Below, piece by piece: positions 32,321-43,015 of a stretch of 64,000 bases of DNA. The notes under the pieces are model-generated. The model did not search any database. It was given only the letters and a program-made list of their open reading frames with translations, and was not told the DNA's origin. The stretch is from positions 8,604,494-8,668,493 of the forward strand of contig NC_037270.1 of NCBI RefSeq assembly GCF_000002425.4, given 5' to 3'. The position numbers and the translations under genes are program-made. Origin of the DNA: Physcomitrium patens. Its lineage: Eukaryota; Streptophyta; Bryopsida; Funariales; Funariaceae. Every line of letters begins with the position of its first letter. Within the stretch, counting starts at the first letter, position 1.

Positions 32321-33684
32321 TTGCAAGATGATGAGAGGATTTTAGGTGTTTATGAAGAAAATGGACTGGAAGATTCATTGGAATTGATTACATCTATTGG
32401 GTTAGGGGATAATGATAAGATTGTGGAGATTCATTCAAGAGAGGTTTATACCATACTTGAATCTTTTCAAGCACCAGAAGTCACTATAGAGACGAGATAT
32501 AAACGGCAGATAAGAAAGTAAAGCCTGTTGTCGGACCATTACCAGAAGATTCTAAAGAACAAATGGGAGAAGCATCAGAAGAAACAAATTTAAGAGATCC
32601 AATGAGAATTGGACATCAGTTTACTAAAAAAACTTTTGAAGAATTGAATATTGGTTCTGATGGTTCTTTATTGCCAGAGGAAATTACTTGCTTCAAAAAG
32701 ATATTGGCTAAATAAGGTAGATCGTTTGTCTTCAAATCTTATGAAATTGGATGTGTGGATCCAAATATTATAACACCTATGGTTATCTTCACTGTACCGC
32801 ATGTACCTTAGAATCTAAGACCGATTCCAGTATCGAGGGTACATTTACCTAAATTAGTGGAACTATTAAAAGAAAATATGAAGATGAAAATATTGGAACC
32901 CTCATTTGCGCCATATTCTAGTCGATGGTTTATGGTACCTAAGAAGAATGGGTCACTACGATTTATTCAAGATATGCAATCGGTGAATGCAGTAACTGTC
33001 AGGAATGCAGGAATTGGACCTATTGTAGATGAATTTGCTGAGGCGTTTGTTGGAAGGGCGATCTATTCAATGGGTGACTTGTATTCAGGTTATGATCAAT
33101 TTCAACTTGCCGAAGGAAGTAGAGATATGACAACGATGAGGACACCACTTGGATTGGTTAGAATGTGCACTCTTCCTCAAGGCGCGACCAACTCAGTTGC
33201 GCATATGATGAATGGGATGAATAAGGTATTGAGAGATTTTATTCCGGAAAAGACTATGCCTTTTCTGAATGATGTTCCTATAAAAGGGTGTAGAGAAGGA
33301 GACAAGGATGAAACTTTAGATACAAGGGGGTGTCGCAAATATGTTGTTGATCATATACAAGATTGTGAAAAGATTTTAACTCAGCTTGGAGAAGTTCATC
33401 TTACATTATCGGGTATGAAGTCTGTATTTGGAGTTCAAGAGGTTGTGATTATTGGACATTTATGTGGATCTTACGGAAGAAAATCAGATCCGACTAAAGT
33501 TGATGCAATTGGAAGGATGAAAGAGGATTGTGATTCTTTAACAGAGATTTGTAGGTTTTTAGGTACATGTGTGTTTTATCGAATCTGGATCCCTCATTAT
33601 GCTCACATAGTGGATCCATTATATGAACTGTTACGCAAGGGCTACCAATTTAAATGGGAAGAAAGGCATATTCAAGCAATGTAA
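32321..33684 (+). pseudogene. I reverse transcriptase
   Basis: 32857-33684 is open for 275 codons: 'ILEPSFAPYSSRWFMVPKKNGSLRF' (fingers), 'DLYSGYDQFQLAEGSRDMT', 'TMRTPLGLVRMCTLPQGATNSVAHMMN', then 'PFLNDVPIKGC'. Here the polymerase box is F-L-N-D, against FLDD in relatives with this VPIKG context. Thumb: 'SVFGVQEVVIIGHLCG', 'TEICRFLGTCVFYRIWIPHYAHI'. The upstream part 32321-32855 holds the linker 'MQDDERILGVYEENGLEDSLELITSIGLGDNDKIVEIHS'. Asn in place of the first catalytic Asp would inactivate it. Confidence 0.8.
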
Positions 33685-34113
33685 AGATTGAAGAAATTAT
33701 TGATGTCAGCTCCAATATTGAAGAAGGTTGATTATAAGTGCAATAGACCAATGATTCTTATTGTGGACGCTAGCCCAATTGCCATTGAATGGACTGTGGG
33801 TCAAGATGATTCAAGTGGGAATAGATTTGCAGTTCGATTTGGAGCTAAAGTTTTAAGTTTTTGCTAGCGTGCATATTCGCAAGTCAAAAGAGAATTTTGG
33901 TAAGTTGTTTCGGCTATGAAAGCTGAAAAGAACTATTTGATTGGGGCAGTAGTAGTAATTGAAACAGATTGCTTGTCATTGCTTGGAATGATTATTAACT
34001 GTTCAATGCCAGATATTGCAATGTTGAGATGGATTTCTTATATTAAGTCACTAAATTCAGAATTTAAGCATGTTACTAGGAAGGACAATTTAGTAGCAGA
34101 TATGCTATCTTGA
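33685..34113 (+). pseudogene. I RNase H
   Basis: Read through stops: 'RPMILIVDASPIAIEWTVGQDD' (first catalytic Asp), 'RAYSQVKREFW.VVSAMKAEKNYLIGA', 'VVIETDCLSLLGMIINCSMPDIAMLRWISYIKSLNSEFKHVTRKDNLVADMLS'. Order and motifs fit Ty3/gypsy RNase H including the DNxxAD-like 'DNLVADMLS' at the end. At least two stops interrupt it. Confidence 0.7.
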
Positions 34114-34289
34114 GCAAGATACGAGAGGGAGGACGAAATGGTTGAAGACATTGATGACGTCGGATTGAAATTCTATTCAATATCAAATCTCAACAGAGAA
34201 GACAATCTATTTCTTGAAGAATCTTATGAAGGAGAATTATTGGATATTGGTCATTATTTGAATACCTTAACTAAGCAGGGGAATTGGTC

Positions 34290-35621
34290 TACAGAAAAAT
34301 TTAAATAAATAAGAAAAAAAACATATGGATTTTTGCTTCAAGATGGATTCTTATGGAAGAGACCAAAGAAAGGAATTAGGATGCCACAACAAGTAATAGG
34401 CAAAAAGGAAGAAAAACTAAAATTATTAAAGGAGTTTCATGATAGTTTATGGGCAGGGCATAGAAGAATCTAGGCTACTTTTGCTAAACTCAAGGAACGA
34501 TATTGGTGGAAAAATATGTATCGAGATGTGCTCTCATTTGTAGAGTCATGTGAAATCTATCAATCGTATTCTAATATCCGACATCGAGATGGTCTTCATC
34601 CTACGTATCCTGTGGCTATTCATTTTAAATGGGTTGTTGATTTGGTTATTATGCCAGTTGGGTTATGGCAGATGAGATATTTGGTCTTAGCTCATGAAGA
34701 TTTATCAAATCAAGTAGAAGGATGAGTATTGAGGACAAAATCTACAGAGGGGATTTGTAGGTTTTTGCTTGAAGATGTCATTTGCTCCTACGGATGCGTA
34801 GGAAAAATCACTGCAAATCATTGAGAATTAAATGTACAAGAAGCTCGTAAGTTCTTTGAAAGATATAGAGTTAAACTATCACTGACTACTACTTATAATC
34901 TGGAAGGGAATGCAAAAAGCGAACGTGGTCACCCATTGATTGTGAAAGCATTAGTTAAAGCTTGTAACGGGAAAGTTAGAGAGTGGCCAGGACTTTTATT
35001 ATTTGCATTATGGGCTGATCGAACAACACATAGTTCAGTGACAAGATATATGCCAGTAGAACTTATGACAGGTCGAAAACCAATTATGCCAATTGAAGAA
35101 AAGGTACTTACTTGGAGTATTATTCCATGGGAAGATGGATTGATAAGAGAAGAACTTCTGGCTATTAGGATTCGACAATTGGAGCAAAGATCGAAAGATG
35201 TGTAAATAGCATTGGAAAGGTTAAAAAGAGCAAGCTAACAAAAGAAGGCGCAATTTGATAAGCAACATCAATTGAGACCTAAAGCAATCGAGGAAAGTGA
35301 CTGGGTACTTGTTTATGACAATAGTCTGGATAATCAACATAGTACTTTGCGGAAATTTTTAAAACATTGGTTTGGACCATATGTAGTAACAATTATTCAT
35401 GATAATGCAACTTACTCATTACGGGAGTTAGATGGTACAAAATTGAAAATACCAATTGCAGAGAAGCAAGTAAAAATATTTAAACGAAGACATGCGGAGA
35501 TGAATATGGAAGACCTTAATGAAGGTATAGAGACTCTGCAGCAACAAGACGAAAGTGATTTGGATAATGAAGGTGACGAAGATAAATTGGACAAAGACGT
35601 AGAGAATATATTATAAATCAA
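34290..35621 (+). pseudogene. I integrase
   Basis: The zinc-binding start 'EFHDSLWAGHR...CEIYQSYSN' (H-H-C, second Cys changed) is followed by a core with 'WVVDLVIMPVGLWQMRYLVLAHEDLSNQVEG' (34516-34725), 'DVICSYGCVGKITANH.ELN' and 'LTTTYNLEGNAKSERGHPLIVKALVKA', giving D, N/D and E of the DDE triad. 34936-35205 continues 'ALWADRTTHSSVTRYMPVELMTGRKPIMPIEEK'. The C-terminal domain lies at 35272-35616, with 'KFLKHWFGPYVVTIIHDNATYSLREL' and an acidic tail. Stops occur at about 34724, 34824, 35203 and 35238. Confidence 0.8.
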
Positions 35622-35678
35622 ATAGCAATTGGATAAATTGGTGCATACGGGAGAATGCTCAAGTTCAGAGGAGATAGA

Positions 35679-36373
35679 TGTCGTATTGTAACACGAGTAT
35701 ACCGTGAAAATATAAAGAAAAGGGACTTTTATTAATGTTCAGTTACCTCGAATATTGGGAGCAATGACTGATTCTAGTGCCAATATTCAGGGGCCAGTTC
35801 AGACACCCCGTCACAGTCGGTCAAGGCACACTTAGTAGTAACAAAATGCTCCGTTCGAGTCCAATAGTCGGAGTCAACAAAATTGAAAGGACTAAATCGA
35901 TGACTGAGTGAGCCTTACGCGAAGGACCAATTTGACCCAATTACGGGAACATCCAGGTCTTACTACGGGGCTCTTAGCCAATATGAGACCTGAATTGGTC
36001 GGGCGACTCAATGTGGTCCCGATTACAGGGGTTTCCATTTCGTTTCAGGCTGTCCTGTTCTCTGTGCCATTTCAGAGAACGTTGTTTCCGGAAAAAAGAA
36101 CCTTTTAAAAGGCAAAAAATGGAGGAAAAAGCTCTGACAACAAAACGAATTTCGGATCCAAGACGAAAGATCGAAGAAATTCAGAGGCTAGGGTTTGAAA
36201 GAGGAGAGAATTAGGATTAAAGGGGAGGATAGGTTAAGAAATGAAAGGGTCGGAGAGCTAGCTTCATGCTTTGGGAGGAGAAAAAAGCTGCTTGAATATT
36301 AGCAAATCTCCATACTACCTTCTACATCCAGAAGCCTGGTGCGTTCTCGAGCAGAAAAGCACGTAATACGACA
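35679..36373 (+). repeat. I 3' LTR
   Basis: 695 bp, TGTCGTATTG to AATACGACA, preceded by a purine-rich AGAGGAGATAGA. It is shorter than its partner through one internal deletion after 'GGGAGGAGAAAAAAG'. Short open frames inside it recur in 37894-38200 only because that is another LTR copy. Confidence 0.85.
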
Positions 36374-37316
36374 CCGTTTCATATTTGTATTGGTCACTCA
36401 ATACCAATTTCTCTTGCACCAATAACTCGACCTTTTCTTGTTCCATTACCAACTGACCCTTCACTTTTTCTAATTCCAAAATTGAATGACTGCGAGCTCG
36501 GAATAGTTCTTGCCTGTGGGTCTCCACCATGCGTTCTCTTTCTTTGTTCGAAGCTTCTTATTGTTCCCCAATTTTTTGCTCCAATAGGAGCATGGATTTT
36601 GCATTCATTTGGATGGTCCGTTCTTGCTCTTCAATTCTTCGCGTCTGCTCTGATATCTTCCAAAATTGTAACACCAAAAAGAAACAATATCAGAATGTGA
36701 CACCTGAGAATGACCGTAAATGGGTGCCCCACTCTTATTCTTTCACCTAGTGGTGATAACGACAACATATTATCCCTATTGTCCATTTCTCACCTCCTTC
36801 CTATCTGACACATTAGTAATTACTAACTATCCTTTCAGCCGCCTCTACATCCTAACGCACATAATTAGCTCTATTCTAAGTATATTTGACGTGACTTCTT
36901 CCAGAAATTGAAAACTTGTCTCGAGTTTTATGTATGATATAATCGTAATCGGTTCCCGTTAATACGGGTACTGAATCGATGACCCATGAAATCCTCCAAT
37001 TGAACAAATCTATTAGAAAATCCTTCAATCACACAATATGGCCTATTATTTGTGAGGGTGAGGGGCATTCTGTTACAGAATGACTGTGGCCCTTACAATT
37101 ACTACACCATACATTGGTCTTAGTATTGGTAGACTTTTGCCTCTTATATTTTATCTTTGGTCATATTGAGAGTCATTTCCTCCATTTTCTTCGTCAAATT
37201 CAATAACAAGGTTTCAATGGAATCTTTTAGAGCTGGCATTATTGATATCTATGCCATAGTTAACGCTTGTTGTTGATACAAAAAATATGGAGCATACGCT
37301 GTTGTCACATTGTCGT
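36374..37316 (-). pseudogene. Inverted H segment: gag C-terminus, pol junction, coiled-coil N-terminus
   Basis: On the minus strand this reads gag C-terminus ('TTAYAPYFLYQQQALTMA', 'LLLNLTKKMEEMTLNMTKDK', matching A gag at 7640-7870), then the 'MLSLSPLGERIRVGHP' junction also seen in A, then a coiled-coil frame ('LLLEQKIGEQ', 'MVETHRQELFRARSHSILELEKVKGQLVMEQEK', 'QEKLVLSDQYKYETV'). H gag at 28577 ends just where this segment's gag begins. The coiled coil ends just where 38431 continues ('AKRLRAKIEAMNAEVTRLAEDL'). So the block is H sequence in reversed orientation. Confidence 0.75.
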
Positions 37317-38430
37317 ATTATGTCCTTTCCTTGTTGAGAATGCACCAAGCGTCTGGCTGTAGAAGGTAGTATAGAGATTCGCTAATATTTAAGTAGTCTA
37401 TCAGTTTTTGACTGTTGGAATATAAACAATTACAAGAATATACGGTAAATCTATACGGATGTCCTTTGACTATTCGCCGAAATCCTTTTTGCCCTAGCCG
37501 ATAGGTCTATAGACGTTACAGAGAATCCCAAACAGCCCAATCTGCTAATCTCCGATACCGCTATATACTCACGACCTTATATCCACTGACTCTCTTGTTA
37601 GATTAAACCAAAAAATTTCATTCACTGCGCATACTCAATCCTATAAACACCCTTTTAATTCTTCAATCACAGAAGTAACTTCGATTTCACAAAATAGTCA
37701 AGAGTAATCACACCCACTTCATTAAAATTCCAATTCACTCGTACAACACATCGACTATTCAGCAACGATTGCCTCAGTCTTCTCAAAACCCTATGAAGAA
37801 AAAAATCCCAATTCTCTGTCTTTTTCTCCCCTCCCGAAGCATGAAGCTAGCTCTCCGACCCTTTCATTTCTTAACCTATCTTCCCCTTTAATCCTAATTC
37901 TCTCCTCTTTCAAACCCTAGCCTCTGAATTTCTTCAATCTTCCGTCTTGGATCCAAAATTCGTTTCGTTGTCAGAGCTTTTTCCTCCATTTTTTGCCTTT
38001 TAAAAGATTCTTTTTTCCGGAAACAACGTTCTCTGAAATGGCACAGAGAACAGGACAGCCTGAAACGAAATGGAAATCCCTGTAATCGGGACCACATTAA
38101 GTCGCCCGACCAATTCAGGTCTCATATTGGCTAAGAGCCCCATAGTAAGACCTGGATGTTCCCGTAATTGGGTCAAATTGGTCCTTCGTGTAAGGCTCAC
38201 TCAGTCATCGATTTAGTCCTTTCAATTCTGTTGACTCCCACTATTAGACTCGAACGGAGCATTTTGTTACTACTAAGTGTGCCCTGACCGACTGTGATGA
38301 GGTGTCTGAACTGGCCCCTGAATATTGGCACTAGAATCAGTCATTGCTCTCAATATTCGAGGTAACTGAACATTAATAAAAGTCCCCTTTCTTAATATTT
38401 TCATGGTATACTCGTGTTATAATACGACAG
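37317..38430 (-). repeat. I-family LTR, minus strand, in H
   Basis: About 1.11 kb, the reverse complement of the I LTR with all main blocks and close in length to 28578-29696. On the plus strand it runs from TGTCGTATTATGTCC (near 37317) to ATAATACGACA (38430). With 35679-36373 it forms an inverted repeat bracketing the inverted H segment. Confidence 0.85.
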
Positions 38431-38790
38431 CGAAGCGGTTAAGGGCTAAAATTGAGGCTATGAATGCCGAGGTGACAAGATTGGCAGAGGATTTAGTCAA
38501 TATTGGTCAAGCACAAGTATTGACATTTTCAATTCTCAAAGTTCCAGAAGAGAGGAGTGACTTTCAACGCCAGTTGGAATTGAGAGATGCCTAGATCCTG
38601 AAATTAGAAATTCAAGTCCGTGAACTTGGCGAGTATAATGAAGACCTTTCAGCTTAGTTGAGGCAGGAGCCGATGGAAGGATTGGAGGAGGACGAAGATT
38701 TGCAGTTGGAACCAGAATCGGTGGAACCAATAACAAATACTGCGACAATTGATTAATTAGATAGGCTAGAGGGATCGCAATTTTTATAGA
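38431..38790 (+). pseudogene. H coiled-coil ORF, C-terminal part
   Basis: 'AKRLRAKIEAMNAEVTRLAEDLVNIGQ', 'ERSDFQRQLELRD', then after a TAG 'ILKLEIQVRELGEYNEDL', 'DEDLQLEPESVEP'. Heptad-rich, homologous to the A ORF at 3366-3680. It lies between pol remnants and the 3' LTR. Two or more stops. Unknown function; see the A entry. Confidence 0.65.
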
Positions 38791-38864
38791 TTTTTGTTAG
38801 ATAATTTTTAGATAGGTATCAATTGAGTATTTGTGAAGATGCTACAAAGATAGAAGTGGGACTA

Positions 38865-39628
38865 TGTAGAATAGATATTAATTTGTTTTTGAAAGATATT
38901 GATAAAATATATTAATAGTCCATATAATAGGAAATTTAGGAGGACGGATGAGTGATTTAGTTCCTAAAAGTGGTTAATTATAGAATTACGGTTAGAATCT
39001 AAAGAATCAAGGGAAAGTATATAGGAGTTGTAGAAGTTAATTAAGGTGCCATCGCTATGATAGTCGTGAGCCGGGGTAAGCTTGGTGCTGCCTCTTTTCT
39101 TTTGTTTGTTATTTTCTTTGAATAAGAGGATTGAGAATTTTTGAATATTGTGAAGTGAATTATGGAATGGAAATGTGATTGGTATTATTTGAGAAGAAGA
39201 AAGATTGAATGCTAAAATTTGATTGTAGTTCAGTAGAGAGAATGAGTCTGTGTTTGTGTGAAACATCATAATGTGAATGGTAGTTCTGTGTGAAGAATTC
39301 CAGTGAGTGGAATGAGGATAATTGTATGTTGAAAGCTGTGAGGGCATAGTATTACAATTGGAGATTACGAAGATGAATATATTGGTAGAAATAGCAGTTA
39401 TTGGTATGACTAAATTGATGTAAGGAAGAGACTGATAAGGTGAAGGAGGAGATTATAGTTTCCTCGTATGTTCAGATATTGAAAATAGAGACGATACATT
39501 CAGGAGGTAATAGATTGTATGATCCTAATGTGAATGCTTAAGCAACTAGTCATTCTCCTTATTTGAATCTCCATATACGGGTTTATTTCCATTAGATTAA
39601 TTTGGAATAAGTAAAATGAGCAATCTCA
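38865..39628 (+). repeat. H 3' LTR
   Basis: 764 bp, TGTAGAATAGATATT to CAATCTCA, followed by the target duplication ATTAT. Confidence 0.9.
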
Positions 39629-41331
39629 ATTATTGCATTCCAATTATTTCTTGGTAATAGCATCGGAAGAAACTATCACTTAGAAACTAAAATTATAAGT
39701 GTTCTATCAAAGTCTTGAAAAATCTTATCCAAAAAAAAAGTTCAAAATCCTTAATCTATTCTTCCATTGGATTGCTAATTTTATATTTTCTTTGCAAACG
39801 GGCATTGAAATTATCTAAGAGGTTTTTTTAAAATCTTTCTCATAGGTTTAATGGATTTAGCGGATTTTTATGTAATAGCATAATAGCAAATAATGCCCTT
39901 AATTAAGACCTAGTTTGTATTCTTGATGCCTCTTCCAAACATTGTTGCCACTCTCCATCATCTTCAAGTGATCCTAAAGCTGCACATGCACTTTTAAATG
40001 TTGTATAAGAGATTCTATGAATAGTCTTTAAGTACTTAAATAATTATGGATCCTTAATGTATATTAATAGAAGCCTAAAATAATGACTTTCTTCTATTGC
40101 AAGATTTACAAAATATAATCTTTCAATAACAAATCTATATTTTTTTAATGTTTACATCCTTCTGGTCTTATGCCAAAAAAAATATTGTGAAAAATATTAG
40201 TATGTATATTAACTTACCATTGCAATTGCTAAATATATTTCAAAAAATAAAGTTAATATTATCTTTTATCTTTCAGCACATTCTAAAATTGCTGCTACCT
40301 TGTCATTTGGGTCATATACCACTTAATATATTTTTAGAAGATAAACGGCCAAATGAACAATATTTGGCATTTTTTCATGGATCCACATATTAAAAAGTCT
40401 CCAAATAGCCTTCGGAGCTCCAATGTATCTTACTTCCAAATATTCTTTGATCTCAACTTGTTGGTTTTTAAATTGCATGATAATGCAATTATGGCCCTTA
40501 TAGATGTATTTAAGGATATATTTAATGGCACAAATAGATGTACATACCTCAATATTAATATAACAATTGTACTTCCGAGGTAGTTTTAAACAAAATAGAA
40601 TAACATTCCTATTATCAATAACCATTCCTCAAACTTCAAATGTTCTTCTATCATTTTTTCATTGATATTGACGATATCCATCGGCATCCATTGTTGTTTC
40701 TTCTACAAATACATTTGAATACTTCTTTGTACAATGACCATCTTTTATATAAGGCACTTGAAGATTTTGCATTCTACATGGACTATATACCATGATTTGT
40801 AGAATAACTTCAAATGGCTTTTGATCTTTGTCTTTATCTAGAAATTCTGTAGAAACCATATAATCTACATCTCTAGTACATCTAATCTTACTTTTTTTAT
40901 CCAAAAAAATCAAGATATACATGTAAGGTAGATCTTTCTTTTGAAACTCAATGATATAAATATGTACAATAATATCATTAAAGACAACTCCTTTCTTTAT
41001 GTCTTCTATAATTGCATGTTTTTTGAGCTCAAATATATGGAAAATCAAATCTAGCTAGTCACTTACTTGTTGTCCTTGAAGCAATTCATTTTGGATTTTG
41101 AATTATCTTAGATTTCCTATTACTATCATAATAATATGAAGATATTGATAAAACCTTGTAATTGCCATAGAATCTTAAAGTATTTCTATCATATGTCTTG
41201 TACTTCTAATATGAAATGATGGAAGTAAGATCCTACATTCTAAATTATTTAATTCATATTGTCCTTCTTCATTTTCAATACTTTGATGAGTTATAATAAC
41301 ATCCACCAATCCTTGGTATAAATTAATATGT
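39629..41331 (-). pseudogene. Helitron Rep catalytic region and helicase entry
   Basis: Minus strand: 'GLVDVIITHQS', 'LECRILLPSFHIRSTRHMIEI', 'IQNELLQGQQVSD', then the open 40659-41048 frame ('FHIFELKKHAIIEDIKKGVVF', 'YIIEFQKKDLPYMYILIFLDKKS', 'DGHCTKKYSNVFVEET'). The 40323-40625 frame follows ('YKGHNCIIMQFK', 'VRYIGAPKAIWRLFNMWIHEK'), then 'LGSLEDDGEWQQCLEEASR' and 'LRALFAIMLL' (about 39850-39990). The order is diagnostic of Helitron_like_N and RepHel. The Rep HUH-type 'LPHAHIL' motif reads L-P-Y-M-Y-I-L, so both His are lost and the enzyme is inactive. Confidence 0.85.
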
Positions 41332-42953
41332 TGTCATATTATGTGGTTTTCTATCTAAAAATATACTAAGTATCTAATTGTAGAAAGTTTAGTTTTAACT
41401 TATTGACCAAGTTCCAATAAGTTATTTAACCTTAAAAGTAGAAGACAAATAAATATTACAATATTAAAAAGATATTATACTAATAAATACTTTTATATTT
41501 AAGAAGGTTTGTATATAAGGATTTCTAAAATATCTAGAAATTTTCTAACTTTTTTGGCTATACCAAATCATAGCTAACCATTTTCTGATAGATTAGGTTT
41601 TTAATAACTTCAAAGGAATCCACAATCTCCTCTCAAAACTCATCTTTATACAAGAATTCAACCATAGCTCTATATATCCATCTTCAACATATATATAAAT
41701 TCTTGGCTCCCAAAATACTCCTTTATTTTTTATAAAATATTCAAGTTATAATAAAATCCCTTCAAAATATAATATTTCCGCAAAAGATTTCTTCTTTGTA
41801 AACTTTAGAAATTCATATCTCTTGATCCAATTGTTCAAATTTTTTCAAATTCACAAGTATTATTGAATTCACCCTTAAGCTTTACCTTTCAAAAATTCAA
41901 CCATAACTTTGGTACCAATCGTCTAGCATCTTAAAAATCCTAGAAGATGCTCTAAAACCCTAATTCACAAGCACCTTAGTACTATTGTCTTCATATCTCA
42001 CAAATCCAAAATTCAAATATCACAAATCTTATGTATAAAATTTAATAATATAAAAGCACACATTTTTAGAAATTCTAGGTCAAAATATTATCAAATTTCA
42101 TATGATATACCTCAAAACACAACTACTAGCAATTCGGGTCACTTACAATTTCTTAGATTCCAAATGCTGACTTCAATTTTTAATAACTCCTTTATCTTAG
42201 CTCAAAATTCATCAAATAGTATGTATAAAGTATAGCCGAGAAAGTGCTCTCTTCAATCCTAATTGCTAATCCTCTATTGCTTTCCATATGCATGCGTTAT
42301 ATCCAAAAGAGTGAAAATAGGTACAAAATCAAAATCCTACCTTTGGGTGCCCATATCTCTTTCTTGTAAACTCCAAATGATTCAAAATTTTCACCAAAAC
42401 CATAGAAAAAATTCTAAAATTTTTGATCCTAGTCTCTCAAGCTCAAATTCCTCCCAAAAAATTAACCCTAATTTCTAATATAGCCTTGGGCAGCCTCATT
42501 GAAGCCCATTGGTCACGATTTTTGACCAATAGGAATGGAGATTTTCATCATCCATCTCCATTCATCTATATGGATGCTCTAAACTCTCTTTTTGCTACCA
42601 AAATTCCTCTCCAACTCTATTCTTTACAAGATTTACTTAATATATGTCCTAAATACCATAGTAAAGAAATAGAATAAGACTTTAAGGATCACCAATATCT
42701 AACAAAGGTGATTCTAAATATTTAAAACTTAGTGCTAATACGTTTAACTTCAAAGTCACTATCAAAAAGAAGTAAAGTTATATAAATTCTAATATAAATC
42801 CTTTTAAACTATCTCTTTTTGATGTTGTAATCTATCCACATCCTATAATCAACAAAAATCCACTAACATGGCTTTCACCATATTATCCAATATATTGTGT
42901 ATTAAATGTATAAACACATTATTTTTACATGGTAGCCAAATCACAATACGACA
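41332..42953 (-). repeat. Solo LTR (I/C family), minus strand, in the Helitron
   Basis: About 1.62 kb. Read on the minus strand it starts TGTCGTATTGTGATTTGG and ends CACATAATATGACA. It splits Helitron coding sequence: 'WTTIEQSCLQYLHYNQGNLY' on one side and 'INLYQGLVDVIIT' on the other. Flanking 5-mers (TATAT/CATAT, minus) match at 4 of 5 under one placement. No internal coding region remains. The ORF at 42423-42677 inside it is not supported as a gene. Confidence 0.75.
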
Positions 42954-43015
42954 ATATAGATTTCCTTGATTGTAATGTAAATATTGCAAGCATGATTGCT
43001 CAATTGTTGTCCATC
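42954..43015 (-). pseudogene. Helitron bridge between two solo LTRs
   Basis: Only 62 bp, but it translates on the minus strand to 'GWTTIEQSCLQYLHYNQGNLY'-type sequence (20 residues). This is exactly the segment expected between '...LFQEFMIDG' (44341 side) and '...YQGLVDVI' (41331 side). Confidence 0.75.

Larger units (their letters stand above)
28578..36373 (+). mobile_element. Ty3/gypsy element 'I' (I/C family), near complete
   Basis: LTRs at 28578-29696 and 35679-36373 flank gag, protease, RT, RNase H and integrase in the Ty3/gypsy order. Termini are TATCGTGTTG/TGTCGTATTG at the left of each LTR and TACAACA/TACGACA at the right. The right LTR lacks about 425 bp present in the left LTR (near 29187-29611). 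Left flank AACGT and the inverted segment's edge (AATGT, minus of 37313-37317) may be the original target duplication; see the inversion finding. Frames are broken by only a modest number of stops, so it is younger than B, C or D. Confidence 0.85.
26394..39628 (+). mobile_element. LTR retrotransposon 'H' (A/H family), hosting I
   Basis: Two 764-bp LTRs (26394-27157 and 38865-39628) are flanked by a perfect 5-bp duplication ATTAT (26389-26393 and 39629-39633). Inside are a tRNA-Asp-type PBS, gag (27235-28577), the nested element I (28578-36373), an inverted H segment (36374-37316), a minus-strand I-type LTR (37317-38430) and the coiled-coil ORF (38431-38790). Pol is missing, as in A. The insertion site is in the Helitron helicase gene, whose coding sequence continues on both sides. 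Confidence 0.9.

Noticed and set aside
36011..36214. Open frame recurring at 37894-38097 as an apparently conserved protein
   Set aside because: Both are the same LTR sequence in two copies; conservation reflects LTR identity, not coding constraint.
41332..42953. Genes at 42263-42677
   Set aside because: They lie inside a solo LTR delimited by family termini within the Helitron coding sequence.
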